Assembly: GCA_036405135.1 (NCBI GenBank)
Contig: DASWYF010000008.1
Coordinates: 1-64,000 of the forward strand
DNA: 64,000 nucleotides
From: Verrucomicrobiia bacterium
GTDB lineage: Bacteria; Verrucomicrobiota; Verrucomicrobiia; Limisphaerales; JAEYXS01
Direction of reading: 5' to 3'
A program made the position numbers and the translations under genes. The notes under the pieces are model-generated. The model was not told the DNA's origin. It did not search any database and saw only the letters and a program-made list of their open reading frames with translations. Each line of letters begins with the position of its first letter. Positions within the stretch are counted from its first letter, which is position 1. Shown here piece after piece: positions 7,311 through 15,551 of this stretch.

Positions 7311-8570
7311 ATGTTTGTAGATCAGGTCAAAATTTTCGCCCGCGCCGGTAAAGGCGGCAAGGGTTGCGTGGCGTTCCATCGCGAAGCTTACATCACCAAG
7401 GGCGGTCCCAGCGGTGGCAATGGCGGTCGCGGCGGCGATGTCATCATTGAGGCCGATCACGATCGTAACAACCTCATCGAGCAATACTACAAGCCCCGCC
7501 TCCTCGCCGAACACGGTGAAGCAGGCATGGGCAAGGGCATGGACGGCCATGCGGGCAAAGACCTTATCATCAAAGTCCCCTGCGGCACGATGATCTGGCA
7601 ACTGCCCGATACCGAAACGCCCATCGATACCAAGTCCGTCGCTCCCGTAAGCGAAGAGGATGAAGACGAGGAGGACGAGGAAGAAGAAGCGGCTGATGAA
7701 AAGAAGTCTCCTCAGCCGATGAAGCTCGCCACCGCCTCGCGTCAGCCCATCCGCTATCAAGGCAAGGAACGCGCCATCGAAATTTCTTACGATGACGAGG
7801 ATGAAGACGCCCCGCGCAAGCTGAGCGATCAACACGCCGCCGCGAGCATTGAAGGCGCCGAACTTGTCGCCGATCTTACTGAGCACGGCCAGCGTTTTAT
7901 CCTGTGCAAAGGCGGTCGCGGTGGTTTGGGCAATCGTAACTTCGCCACCTCCGCGCGTCAGACGCCGCGCTTCGCCCAACCCGGTGAAGTCGGCACGGAA
8001 GGCAATTATCTTTTCGAGCTCCGCACCATGGCGGATGTCGGCCTCGTCGGCTATCCGAACGCAGGCAAGTCCACCTTGCTCACCGCCATTTCACGCGCTA
8101 AGCCCAAGGTCGCTCCCTATCCCTTCACCACACTGCATCCGCAGCCGGGCATCGTGGAGTTTGCGGATTACAAGCGCATCACCGTTTGCGACATCCCGGG
8201 TATCATTGAGGGCGCGCATAACAATGTGGGCCTCGGTCACGAATTCCTGCGCCACATCAAGCGCTGCAAAGTCCTCGTGATCCTCCTCGACATGGCGGGC
8301 AGCGATGGCCGCGAGCCATGGGATGACTACAAGCAGGTGCTCAGCGAGCTGGACCTCTACGACCCCGAGATGCTGGAGAAGCCGCGCATCGTCGTCGCGA
8401 ACAAGATGGACGAACCGCAGGCCGAAGAGAATCTCAAGAAGTTCAAACGCAAAGTCCGCAAGGTGACGGTGCTGCCGATCGCCGCTGCGTTTGACGAAGG
8501 CATCGAGAAATTCAAGCAGACTATCCGTGAAGCGGTGGAAGAGGCTTCCATCGAAGAGGTTAAGGAATAA
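7311..8570 (+). CDS. obgE: GTPase Obg with an acidic insertion in the N-terminal domain
   Basis: 419 residues. The glycine-rich Obg domain (FVDQVKIFARAGKGGKGCVAF; GGRGGLGNRNFAT) is followed by a GTPase domain with GYPNAGKST (about residue 247), CDIPGIIEGA and NKMD (about 364). Obg couples GTP to late 50S assembly and stress control. Between GKDLIIKVPCG and ELVADLTEHGQ there are about 75 extra residues (roughly 112-185), with a run of Asp/Glu (SEEDEDEEDEEEEA) and a second acidic patch (DDEDEDAP). Standard Obg has only a short loop there. The C-terminal OCT domain is absent. Spacing after the rpmA terminator suggests a separate promoter. Confidence 0.95.
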   Translation: MFVDQVKIFARAGKGGKGCVAFHREAYITKGGPSGGNGGRGGDVIIEADHDRNNLIEQYYKPRLLAEHGEAGMGKGMDGHAGKDLIIKVPCGTMIWQLPDTETPIDTKSVAPVSEEDEDEEDEEEEAADEKKSPQPMKLATASRQPIRYQGKERAIEISYDDEDEDAPRKLSDQHAAASIEGAELVADLTEHGQRFILCKGGRGGLGNRNFATSARQTPRFAQPGEVGTEGNYLFELRTMADVGLVGYPNAGKSTLLTAISRAKPKVAPYPFTTLHPQPGIVEFADYKRITVCDIPGIIEGAHNNVGLGHEFLRHIKRCKVLVILLDMAGSDGREPWDDYKQVLSELDLYDPEMLEKPRIVVANKMDEPQAEENLKKFKRKVRKVTVLPIAAAFDEGIEKFKQTIREAVEEASIEEVKE

Positions 8571-8593
8571 TTTTACCCTGTTGTTAACTCGCT

Positions 8594-9697
8594 ATGTTGA
8601 AAGCTGGCATCGTAGGTCTTCCCAACGTCGGAAAATCCACCCTGTTCAACGCCGTCACCCGCACCCGCAAGGCGGAAGCGGCAAACTATCCCTTCTGCAC
8701 CATCGATCCGAACGTCGGCATCGTGACGGTGCCGGATGAACGCCTTGCCGTGTTGAAGGGCATCGCGAAGACCACCGTCGTCATCCCGGCCGCGATCGAG
8801 TTCGTGGACATCGCCGGTCTGGTGAAAGGCGCGAGCGCCGGTGAAGGTCTTGGCAACAAATTCCTCACGCACATCCGCGAGGTGGACGCCATCGTGCAAG
8901 TCGTGCGCTGCTTCGAGGACGCGGACATCCATCACGTCGCCGGTTCTGTGGACCCGGTGCGCGATATCGAGACGATCAATACGGAACTTATCCTCGCGGA
9001 TCTCGAATCCGTGAAGAAACGCCGTGAACGTGTGGCCAAGGATGCCAAGCGCGGTGACAAGACGGCGCTCGCCGAAGACGCCGTGCTCGCAAAGATCGAA
9101 CCCGTGCTGGACAGCGGCAAGCCTGCTTTGACCGTTACGCTGACCACGGAAGAAAAAGTCATCGCGAAGTCATTCTTCCTCATGACGGATAAGCCCACCA
9201 TCTTCGCGTGCAACGTGAAGGAGAGCGATCTCGCCACGGCGGACACGAATCCTTACGTGCTGAAAGTGCGCGAGTATGTGAAGACGCATCTGGCCTGCGA
9301 AGCCACCGTCATCAGCGCCCAGATCGAAAGCGACCTCATCGACCTCTCGGCGGAAGAAGCCGCGGAATTTCTGAAAGAACTCGGCGTAAAAGAATCCGGT
9401 GTGGGCGGCCTCATCCGCGCCACCTATGCGCTGCTCGGCTTGCGCACCTACTTCACCGCCGGTGAAAAAGAAGTGCGCGCCTGGACCATCCACGTGGGTA
9501 ACACCGCCCCTCAAGCGGCCGGTGTGATTCATAGTGATTTCGAACGCGGCTTCATCAAGGCTGAGACTGTTTCCTACGCCGATCTCGTGGCTTGTGGTTC
9601 TGTAGCTGCCGCCCGTGAAAAGGGCCTCTACCGCATGGAAGGCAAAGAATACGTGGTGGAAGACGGCGACGTAATGCTCTTCAAGTTCAACGTATAA
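8594..9697 (+). CDS. ychF: Ribosome-binding ATPase/GTPase YchF
   Basis: 367 residues, the usual family length. It opens [22 protein letters not shown] with the P-loop, followed by [22 protein letters not shown] (switch II region) and CNVKESD, the YchF variant of the G4 motif (NxxE) that favours ATP. The TGS-like C-terminus is complete (FNV end). It starts 23 bp after obg on the same strand and is probably co-transcribed. YchF binds ribosomes and modulates translation and the oxidative-stress response. Confidence 0.96.
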   Translation: MLKAGIVGLPNVGKSTLFNAVTRTRKAEAANYPFCTIDPNVGIVTVPDERLAVLKGIAKTTVVIPAAIEFVDIAGLVKGASAGEGLGNKFLTHIREVDAIVQVVRCFEDADIHHVAGSVDPVRDIETINTELILADLESVKKRRERVAKDAKRGDKTALAEDAVLAKIEPVLDSGKPALTVTLTTEEKVIAKSFFLMTDKPTIFACNVKESDLATADTNPYVLKVREYVKTHLACEATVISAQIESDLIDLSAEEAAEFLKELGVKESGVGGLIRATYALLGLRTYFTAGEKEVRAWTIHVGNTAPQAAGVIHSDFERGFIKAETVSYADLVACGSVAAAREKGLYRMEGKEYVVEDGDVMLFKFNV

Positions 9698-9713
9698 ACA
9701 CGTCCGATATTTT

Positions 9714-9757
9714 CAAAAAGCGAAAGCGTGGAATTATTTTCCGCGCTTTTTGCTTTT
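9714..9757. terminator. Imperfect bidirectional terminator between ychF and a convergent gene
   Basis: AAAAAGCGAAAGCGTGGAA pairs imperfectly with TTCCGCGCTTTTTGCTTTT around a TTATTT loop. It has A-rich and T-rich flanks, so it can serve both converging transcripts. Confidence 0.6.
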
Positions 9758-9779
9758 ACTCAGAAAAGAAATTTCTGAT

Positions 9780-10778
9780 TCAAAATGGAACAAAGTTCGT
9801 CAGATTCCATTGCCCATTCTGTTGCCGGTATTCCAGATTCAGCCAGATAGTTCTAATATTTCCGGTGCGGATGCCTTTGACTTTGCTGACCACTTGATAC
9901 TGAATCGAATCCGATCTTAGTTGAGTCGATTTGATGACATGAAAGAGGGTATACTCCTGCATATCTTCAAAGTTCCATTGCAAACCATCATTGATAGATT
10001 TTCCTAGCAAGTCTTGCTGCATTTTCGTGGCAGGGATTTCCACTGCGCCAATTTTTTTTAGCGCTGAAGTCGTTGGCAGTTTGAATGTGCTGATGGGTGC
10101 AAATTCACGGGCATATTTCTTGGTAAGATTTAATCTTAGCTGCATTTCATCCGCTTTCAGCCGGGAAACCTGATTTCTTACGTCCATAGCCTGCCGGTAG
10201 ATTTGCTGCACACGTGGTTTGATTGCATCCAGCGCGCCACCTTTGCTGGAGAGCTGTTCGCGCAATGCGTATCCCAAGGCATCATTCCCTTTGTCGCTAT
10301 GCTTGAGAGTGCTAAACAAGAAATCTAAAAGCAGATTATCTCCGCTAAGCAATTCTTTGCTTTGGAGGAGCAAACTTGAATACTCATTCAAAACGATGAC
10401 GCCTTCAGACTTGGCCTTCATATAGGACGCTGAATACTGTAGAAGCTCTGGATCGACATTCAGTGCGGGTAGGGCAGCTATTTGCTGGCAGGTTTTATCC
10501 AACTGGGTTGCGAGTTCAATTAATGCCTGTGCGGCTTTTTCGAGGGATTGAGGAGTAGGTTCAGTTTGCTTGAGATCCGCGAGAATTTGCTCGGCATCTG
10601 TTGCTCCGGCGGAAGCGTGCAGTTTTTTCCAGTATTCTTCTGTGGGACCGGCTTTGGCATTGCCTTTGTTGGCGGCTCTTAATCCCAAAGTGACCAAGAC
10701 AATCAGGGTGCAAACAATCGACAGTTTTATCGCCAAGGCTCCGCATGATGATTTTCTATTCGATACCTGTGTTTTCAT
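9780..10778 (-). CDS. Secreted or membrane-anchored protein of unknown function
   Basis: About 332 residues from ATG 10778 (MKTQVSNRKSS); an ATG two codons upstream is equally possible. A hydrophobic signal or anchor (IKLSIVCTLIVLVTLGLRA) is followed by a helix-rich body (AAQALIELATQLDKTCQQIAAL; RNQVSRLKADEMQLRLNLTKKYA) and a C-terminal beta-like part ending EYRQQNGQWNLTNFVPF. The helical part may form a coiled coil. No family recognised. It converges on ychF and is divergent from the next secreted protein. Confidence 0.6.
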   Translation of the reverse strand: MKTQVSNRKSSCGALAIKLSIVCTLIVLVTLGLRAANKGNAKAGPTEEYWKKLHASAGATDAEQILADLKQTEPTPQSLEKAAQALIELATQLDKTCQQIAALPALNVDPELLQYSASYMKAKSEGVIVLNEYSSLLLQSKELLSGDNLLLDFLFSTLKHSDKGNDALGYALREQLSSKGGALDAIKPRVQQIYRQAMDVRNQVSRLKADEMQLRLNLTKKYAREFAPISTFKLPTTSALKKIGAVEIPATKMQQDLLGKSINDGLQWNFEDMQEYTLFHVIKSTQLRSDSIQYQVVSKVKGIRTGNIRTIWLNLEYRQQNGQWNLTNFVPF

Positions 10779-11005
10779 AGCCATCTCTGTTTTGTGGATG
10801 ATTTGCGAAAACGCCTCAAACCTCCGTAGCCGGGTTTTGGTTGTTTCCGGCCTTCTACAGATAACAGACGAAATAAAACAAGCATTATTCAGTTGTTAAG
10901 TCATGCTAATTTCAATGTGTGTAAATGCCTTAATTTCAAGCTTTTGCCGAGGTGTTTAGGAGAAACAAAGCTTGCATCTATCTAGTTGCTGGCAAGTATA
11001 TCGGC

Positions 11006-11848
11006 ATGTCTGGGAGGTCGTACCACACCGCTTTGTTTTATTTGCTGTGCGCCATCAGCCTCTGGCTTGGTGTCGGGCTGGTAATTGCCCAAAGCACCAT
11101 CCGTTACACCGCTGGTCCTGCTACTTCGTTCGCCATGCAGCCGGGTTTTTCCACGCCCATAGATTTTGACCGTGATGGCGAAGCCGATGTGAGTTTTTCC
11201 GGAGGCGGTTTTCTGTGTACAGCAGATGTTCCCACGAGCAGTTGCTCCATCAGTTACACTGGCATTCCCCTGTCCACGAACAGTCTGCTATGTGTTGGGG
11301 ATCAATTCGCTGTCTTGTCTGCGGGCGCACTAATCGGAGATTCGACTGGAGACACCGCGTGGAGAGGCTATGCCAGTGCCAGCCTGGCGCGCTACCACAT
11401 GAATCTCATACAGAATACGAATACCTGGCATGGGCCATTGAGCATCACGAAGGAAGGTTATCTGGGGGTGCAATTCCATAGTTCTTCGGGGAGACATTAC
11501 GGCTGGGTGCGCGTGCGTTTGCCGTTACCTGCACAAAGTCCCGCTGAAATTGAACTCTCGCCCGTCATTTTGGATTGGGCATATGAAACCCAACCAGACA
11601 CTGCCATCAAAGCGGGTGCGATGCCCGTAGCCGCGATCACAGTTCCTAAGATCGTTCGCCCTGAGAAACTGCGCATCGATTGGGCGACGGAGATCGGGAT
11701 GACCTACCAAGTGCAGTTCAAAGAAAAGCTTGAAGCTCCCGGCTGGAAGAACCTGGATATCTCCATAGTCGCTACGGGAACCAATGCGATTGTGGATGTG
11801 CCGATAAAAGGGGCGGTTGGCTTTTATCAGGCAGTGAAGGTGGAATAA
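11006..11848 (+). CDS. Secreted protein with a C-terminal 'YQVQF...W' domain
   Basis: About 280 residues. ATG 11006 gives a clean signal peptide (TALFYLLCAISLWLGVGLVIAQ). The body is beta-rich with DFDRDGEADVSF (a calcium-binding-like acidic loop) and YGWVRVRLPLP. The last ~65 residues (ITVPKIVRPEKLRIDW ... YQVQFKEKLEAPGWKNL ... GFYQAVKVE) match the short C-terminal beta domain also seen here at the ends of the proteins at 15552-19511 and 57167-59143. The substrate is unknown. A longer frame runs upstream to 10952 but would bury the signal peptide. Confidence 0.6.
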   Translation: MSGRSYHTALFYLLCAISLWLGVGLVIAQSTIRYTAGPATSFAMQPGFSTPIDFDRDGEADVSFSGGGFLCTADVPTSSCSISYTGIPLSTNSLLCVGDQFAVLSAGALIGDSTGDTAWRGYASASLARYHMNLIQNTNTWHGPLSITKEGYLGVQFHSSSGRHYGWVRVRLPLPAQSPAEIELSPVILDWAYETQPDTAIKAGAMPVAAITVPKIVRPEKLRIDWATEIGMTYQVQFKEKLEAPGWKNLDISIVATGTNAIVDVPIKGAVGFYQAVKVE

Positions 11849-11866
11849 GCGGGCTAGGTATCGGTG

Positions 11867-13840
11867 CTACTGCGTCCGCCCGAACTTCTTCTCCAATTCC
11901 TTGTAACTCATCTCAATCAGCGTGGGTCGCCCATGCGGACAGGTGTAAGGCATCGTGCAGCGGCGCAGGTCTTCCACGAGATTCTGCAATTCGGCCTCGC
12001 GCAAGGGATCGTTCGCCTTCACCGCATGGCGGCAGACCGTTTTCGCGATCATATCCTCGCCGAGCCGCATCGTGTTGATGCTTTGCCCGGCGGATTTCAT
12101 GGCGTCCACGAGTTCCAGCGCGAAACGTCGCGTGTCCTTCACCTTCACGAATGGCGGCAGTGAATCTAACAAAAACGTTTTATCGCCGAACTCGCTTAAG
12201 CCTACGCCCAGCTTGTTCAATGTCGTAAGTTGATCGCGAACAAACTGCGCATCACGCGGCGGCAACTCTACCGTCTCAGGCAATAGCAGGCGTTGTGAAG
12301 GCGCTGGGCCAGACTCCAATCGCTGCAACATCTGCTCATAAAGAATCCGTTCATGTGCGGCGTGCTGATCCAGCAGGACGAGACCTTTATCCGATTCCAG
12401 CACGACATAGAGACGGCCAATCACGCCTACGAGCCGCAAGGGCACGGAGAGCAGGGGACGTGGGCCGGTTGGCTGGCCGGAAGGCAACGCGGGTTGCGGC
12501 GCAGAAGCTAATGGCGTGATGAGCGGCGCAATCGGCTCCGCAGGACGCACTGGCTCCACAGGCACTACACGCTGTTCCGGTAATGGCGCTTGCGCTTTCT
12601 GCACACCCGCTACACTTCGCTCGATGGGCCAATCCGCAATCGGCTTGCTCGGCACTGGCACCGACAGTTTGGGTGGCGATTGCAGCTCCAGCGTCGTGGG
12701 CAAAGCCAGATGCCGCTGTTCTGCTTGCGGAATGACTGGCGCGGTGGGTGCAGTCTTCACTTCCGCCACTTGCCCTATGCCTGTGTGATAACGCAGCAGT
12801 GTTTCTCGGATGGCTTTCGTCACCAACTGCCGCACATTCCTCTCGCGATGAAACTTCACCTCGCGCTTGGCCGGGTGAATATTCACATCCACCTCCGCCG
12901 GGTCTACTTCGAGGAAGAGGCAGCAAACCGGGAAGCGACCCTTCATCAACGCGTTGTGATAGCCTTCCATCAACGCGTGATTCAGTCCGCGATTCTCCAC
13001 GGGACGCTGGTTTACGAAAACATTCTGATCCTCACGCGTGCTGCGCGAGACGCCCGGCGCACCGATGAAACCCCAGAGTCGTACGGTGGAATCGACAACG
13101 GGTTCATCCTCCATCACTTCACCCGCTGGCGCGAGGTGGCCGGTGAAATCGACTTCGAGCAATTCCAGATCGCCGCCGTATAAGGCGCGGAGGCGTTCGC
13201 CCAAAGCAGAGAGCTTGGAATCACCCGTGACGGCAGGATATTGCCAGAGCAGGCGGCCATTGTGGACGAGTGTGAAGGCCACATCCGGTCGCGCCAAAGC
13301 CGCGAGCGTGACGTAATGCTGGATGTGCGCGCGTTCGGTTTCTTCGGCGCGGAGGAATTTGCGTCTTGCGGGGAGATTGTAGAAAAGCTGGCGGACCTCG
13401 ATGCTTGTTCCCGGAGCGCAACCGGCCGCTTTCACTTCCAGAATCTTGCCGCCATTGATGATGACTTGCGTGCCATCCACGGCATCGCCTTCGCGCTCAC
13501 GCGTAGTGAGGGTGAAGCGGCTCACGCTGGCGATGGAAGGTAATGCCTCACCGCGAAAGCCCATGGTGCGGATGGAGGCGAGATCTTCAGCGCGCTGGAT
13601 CTTGCTGGTGGCGTGGCGTTCCAGGCACATCAGCGCGTCATCCTTGCTCATGCCGATGCCGTCATCCGTGATGCGGATGAGGCTACGCCCGCCGGCTTGC
13701 ACCTCGACATGGATGGCCGTGGCCTTGGCATCCAGCGCGTTTTCGACGAGTTCCTTCACCACGCTGGATGGGCGCTCCACCACCTCGCCAGCCGCGATCT
13801 GATTCGCGACATTTTCTGGCAGGAGGCGGATGCGGTTCAT
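11867..13840 (-). CDS. mutL: DNA mismatch repair protein MutL (endonuclease-type)
   Basis: 657 residues. The N-terminal GHKL ATPase has LVENALDAKA, DDGIGM and TMGFRGEALPSIASV. A long Pro/Ala-rich linker (about residues 350-470) leads to the C-terminal dimerisation domain. That domain carries the DQHAAHERILYE motif (DQHA-x2-E-x4-E) and CPHGRP, the metal-dependent nicking endonuclease motifs lost in E. coli-type MutL. This implies methyl-independent mismatch repair. It lies 36 bp downstream of the sensor kinase on the same strand, so the two may form an operon. No mutS is seen in the window. Confidence 0.96.
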   Translation of the reverse strand: MNRIRLLPENVANQIAAGEVVERPSSVVKELVENALDAKATAIHVEVQAGGRSLIRITDDGIGMSKDDALMCLERHATSKIQRAEDLASIRTMGFRGEALPSIASVSRFTLTTREREGDAVDGTQVIINGGKILEVKAAGCAPGTSIEVRQLFYNLPARRKFLRAEETERAHIQHYVTLAALARPDVAFTLVHNGRLLWQYPAVTGDSKLSALGERLRALYGGDLELLEVDFTGHLAPAGEVMEDEPVVDSTVRLWGFIGAPGVSRSTREDQNVFVNQRPVENRGLNHALMEGYHNALMKGRFPVCCLFLEVDPAEVDVNIHPAKREVKFHRERNVRQLVTKAIRETLLRYHTGIGQVAEVKTAPTAPVIPQAEQRHLALPTTLELQSPPKLSVPVPSKPIADWPIERSVAGVQKAQAPLPEQRVVPVEPVRPAEPIAPLITPLASAPQPALPSGQPTGPRPLLSVPLRLVGVIGRLYVVLESDKGLVLLDQHAAHERILYEQMLQRLESGPAPSQRLLLPETVELPPRDAQFVRDQLTTLNKLGVGLSEFGDKTFLLDSLPPFVKVKDTRRFALELVDAMKSAGQSINTMRLGEDMIAKTVCRHAVKANDPLREAELQNLVEDLRRCTMPYTCPHGRPTLIEMSYKELEKKFGRTQ

Positions 13841-13876
13841 CGTTTAGGGTGAGCGGAAAGAACGCTGCTAAAACTT

Positions 13877-14977
13877 TTAACGGCTCAGCTGGATCGTGAA
13901 GGCGAAGACGGCACCTTTGCCGGGTTCACTGCGTGCGGTGATCTCACCGCGATGATCTTCGATGATGCGTTTGCAGATGGACAGGCCAAGGCCCGTGCCC
14001 TTCATTTTGCCAAAGGTGGCGAAGGGCTGGAAGAGGCGTCCGACGATCTCTGGGGAGATGCCTTTGCCCATGTCCTCGACTTCCGTGAGGATGTCCGTCT
14101 CTCGCACTTGGAATCGGAGGAAAATCTTGCCGCCGTTGGGCATCTCATCCACGGCATTGTTGATGAGATTGTAGAAAACGTGCGTGAGGCGGTGCGGGTC
14201 CATGAGGGCCAGCACGCGGGGCGGGGGAGTCTCGTAAACGATCTCCACGCCTTTTTCCTTCACCTCCGGAGAGACTTCGTCGATGAGGTTTTTGACGTAA
14301 TTACCGTAATCCGTTCCGGCCAGAACGACGGCGGCTTGCGAACCTCGAGTGAATTCCAGCAACTCATTGATCATGTTGCTGAGACGATCTACCTGACGAC
14401 GGATGCGGAACTGCGCGTTCTTGCGCATGTCCGGCGTGACGCCCTCCATGCTCACCATTTCGGAGGCAAGACTGATGACGTTCAGGGGGTTCTTGAAATC
14501 ATGGACGATAGAGCGGGCGAAGCGACCGACCAATGTGAGCCGTTCCGCCTGCAACACTTCCTGGATGTAATGGCGATTGAACTCGCGCATCCGCAGGCTG
14601 AACTCGCGTACGAGGCTGACGGCGAGCTTGGGCGAATGCTCCAAGACGTTCAGGAGATTATCTCGGCGGATGAAAAAAGCGCGGGTATCAGTCTCGGCAG
14701 TGGCAGTGGCGGAACGAGGTTCCTCATCCAGCACGGCCATCTCGCCGAAGAAATCGCCTTTTTCGATCCGGGAGAGCACGCGGCGTTCGTTATGCCCAAC
14801 GAGAGCAGACACTTGCACCGCGCCTTCGAGGACCACGTAGATGCCGTCACCGGGATCGCCTTCCTGAAAAACAGGTTGCCCGGCCTTGTAAAAACGCACC
14901 TCTGCTGTTTGCGCGAGAGACTGAAGCTCCTCGGCCAACAAATTGCTAAACTGCTTTGGACGTCTGCCGGATCCCAT
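13877..14977 (-). CDS. Cytosolic histidine kinase with N-terminal cyclic-nucleotide-binding domain
   Basis: 366 residues with no transmembrane segment. Residues about 15-135 are a cNMP-binding domain with the phosphate-binding cassette FFGEMAVLDEEPRSATA, including the key Arg. A helical linker leads to a HisKA domain with the phospho-acceptor His in SIVHDFKNPLNV (about residue 160). The HATPase region has NLINNAVDEMPNGG, DMGKGI and GTGLGLSICKRIIEDH. The arrangement suggests a kinase gated by intracellular cAMP or cGMP. No response regulator is adjacent; mutL is directly downstream. Confidence 0.9.
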   Translation of the reverse strand: MGSGRRPKQFSNLLAEELQSLAQTAEVRFYKAGQPVFQEGDPGDGIYVVLEGAVQVSALVGHNERRVLSRIEKGDFFGEMAVLDEEPRSATATAETDTRAFFIRRDNLLNVLEHSPKLAVSLVREFSLRMREFNRHYIQEVLQAERLTLVGRFARSIVHDFKNPLNVISLASEMVSMEGVTPDMRKNAQFRIRRQVDRLSNMINELLEFTRGSQAAVVLAGTDYGNYVKNLIDEVSPEVKEKGVEIVYETPPPRVLALMDPHRLTHVFYNLINNAVDEMPNGGKIFLRFQVRETDILTEVEDMGKGISPEIVGRLFQPFATFGKMKGTGLGLSICKRIIEDHRGEITARSEPGKGAVFAFTIQLSR

Positions 14978-15147
14978 GTGCTGGTTGAGAGTCTAAGCCA
15001 AGATTTGGCTGGGTAAAGCTCTTAGAAGGAGTTTGAATGGAGAATTGCAAGAAAGCTGGGGAGGGTGGTTTTGACGGGTTTTTGAAACACTGCTACTGCC
15101 CGCTTGACGTCAAAGCCTCTGGTCGCTTAATTTCGTTGGCCCTGAGC

Positions 15148-15223
15148 GGTGGCTATAGCTCAATGGTAGAGCCCCAGATTGTGATTCTGGATGTTGCGGG
15201 TTCGAGTCCCGTTGGTCACCCCA
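15148..15223 (+). tRNA. tRNA-His (GTG)
   Basis: Full cloverleaf. Acceptor GTGGCTA pairs with TGGTCAC, and the anticodon loop TTGTGAT gives GTG. The T-arm is GCGGG-TTCGAGT-CCCGT. The genomic G at 15148 can be the G-1 opposite C73 typical of tRNA-His, and CCA is encoded (15221-15223). Confidence 0.95.
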
Positions 15224-15236
15224 TCCTTTTTGAACG

Positions 15237-15276
15237 GCGGAATTCCGAGAGATCGGGATTCCGCTGTTTGCTTTTT
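15237..15276 (+). terminator. Terminator downstream of tRNA-His
   Basis: GCGGAATTCCGA (15237-15248), loop GAGA, TCGGGATTCCGC (15253-15264; one G-T pair), followed by TGTTTGCTTTTT. Confidence 0.8.
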
Positions 15277-15483
15277 GAATGAATTTTAAGGTGACGCGAA
15301 TTACCGCGAATTGGGAGAGGGAGAAGACACAAGTTTTACGGATTGGCACGAATTAGAGAAGGGATGAATACTTGGAAAGGGGAATGGGAGGGTAATTCGC
15401 TTATGTTTCCATGTTTCTGCTGCTGGTTGGCGAAAGCCCCAAGATGACGTTAGTTCCGCCTCCGCACGTCGTCGGCTACGGAT
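15277..15483. other. Intergenic region without a recognisable gene
   Basis: Nothing resembling a gene lies between the tRNA-His terminator and the terminator of the convergent lamin-tail gene. It contains a dispersed repeat copy (15449-15480). Confidence 0.6.
15449..15480 (-). repeat. Dispersed 32-bp repeat, copy 2 (inverted)
   Basis: Reverse complement begins CGTAGCCG and ends GAGGCGGAACTAAC. It matches copy 1 at 1769-1800 at 28 of 32 positions. Confidence 0.7.
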
Positions 15484-15513
15484 AAAAAAGCCCGCCACTT
15501 TTCAGTGGCGGGC
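15484..15513 (-). terminator. Terminator of the lamin-tail-domain gene
   Basis: On the minus strand GCCCGCCACT-GAAA-AGTGGCGGGC, a perfect 10-bp stem, is followed by TTTTTT. It lies about 40 bp beyond the stop codon of the minus-strand gene. Confidence 0.92.
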
Positions 15514-15551
15514 GGTGAGGGGAGTCGTTGGACTGGCCAACGGGTTATCGC

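Noticed and set aside
10952..11005. Earlier start (GTG 10952) for the secreted protein ending at 11848
   Set aside because: It would place 18 extra residues before the signal peptide, and its own upstream sequence lacks a ribosome binding site.
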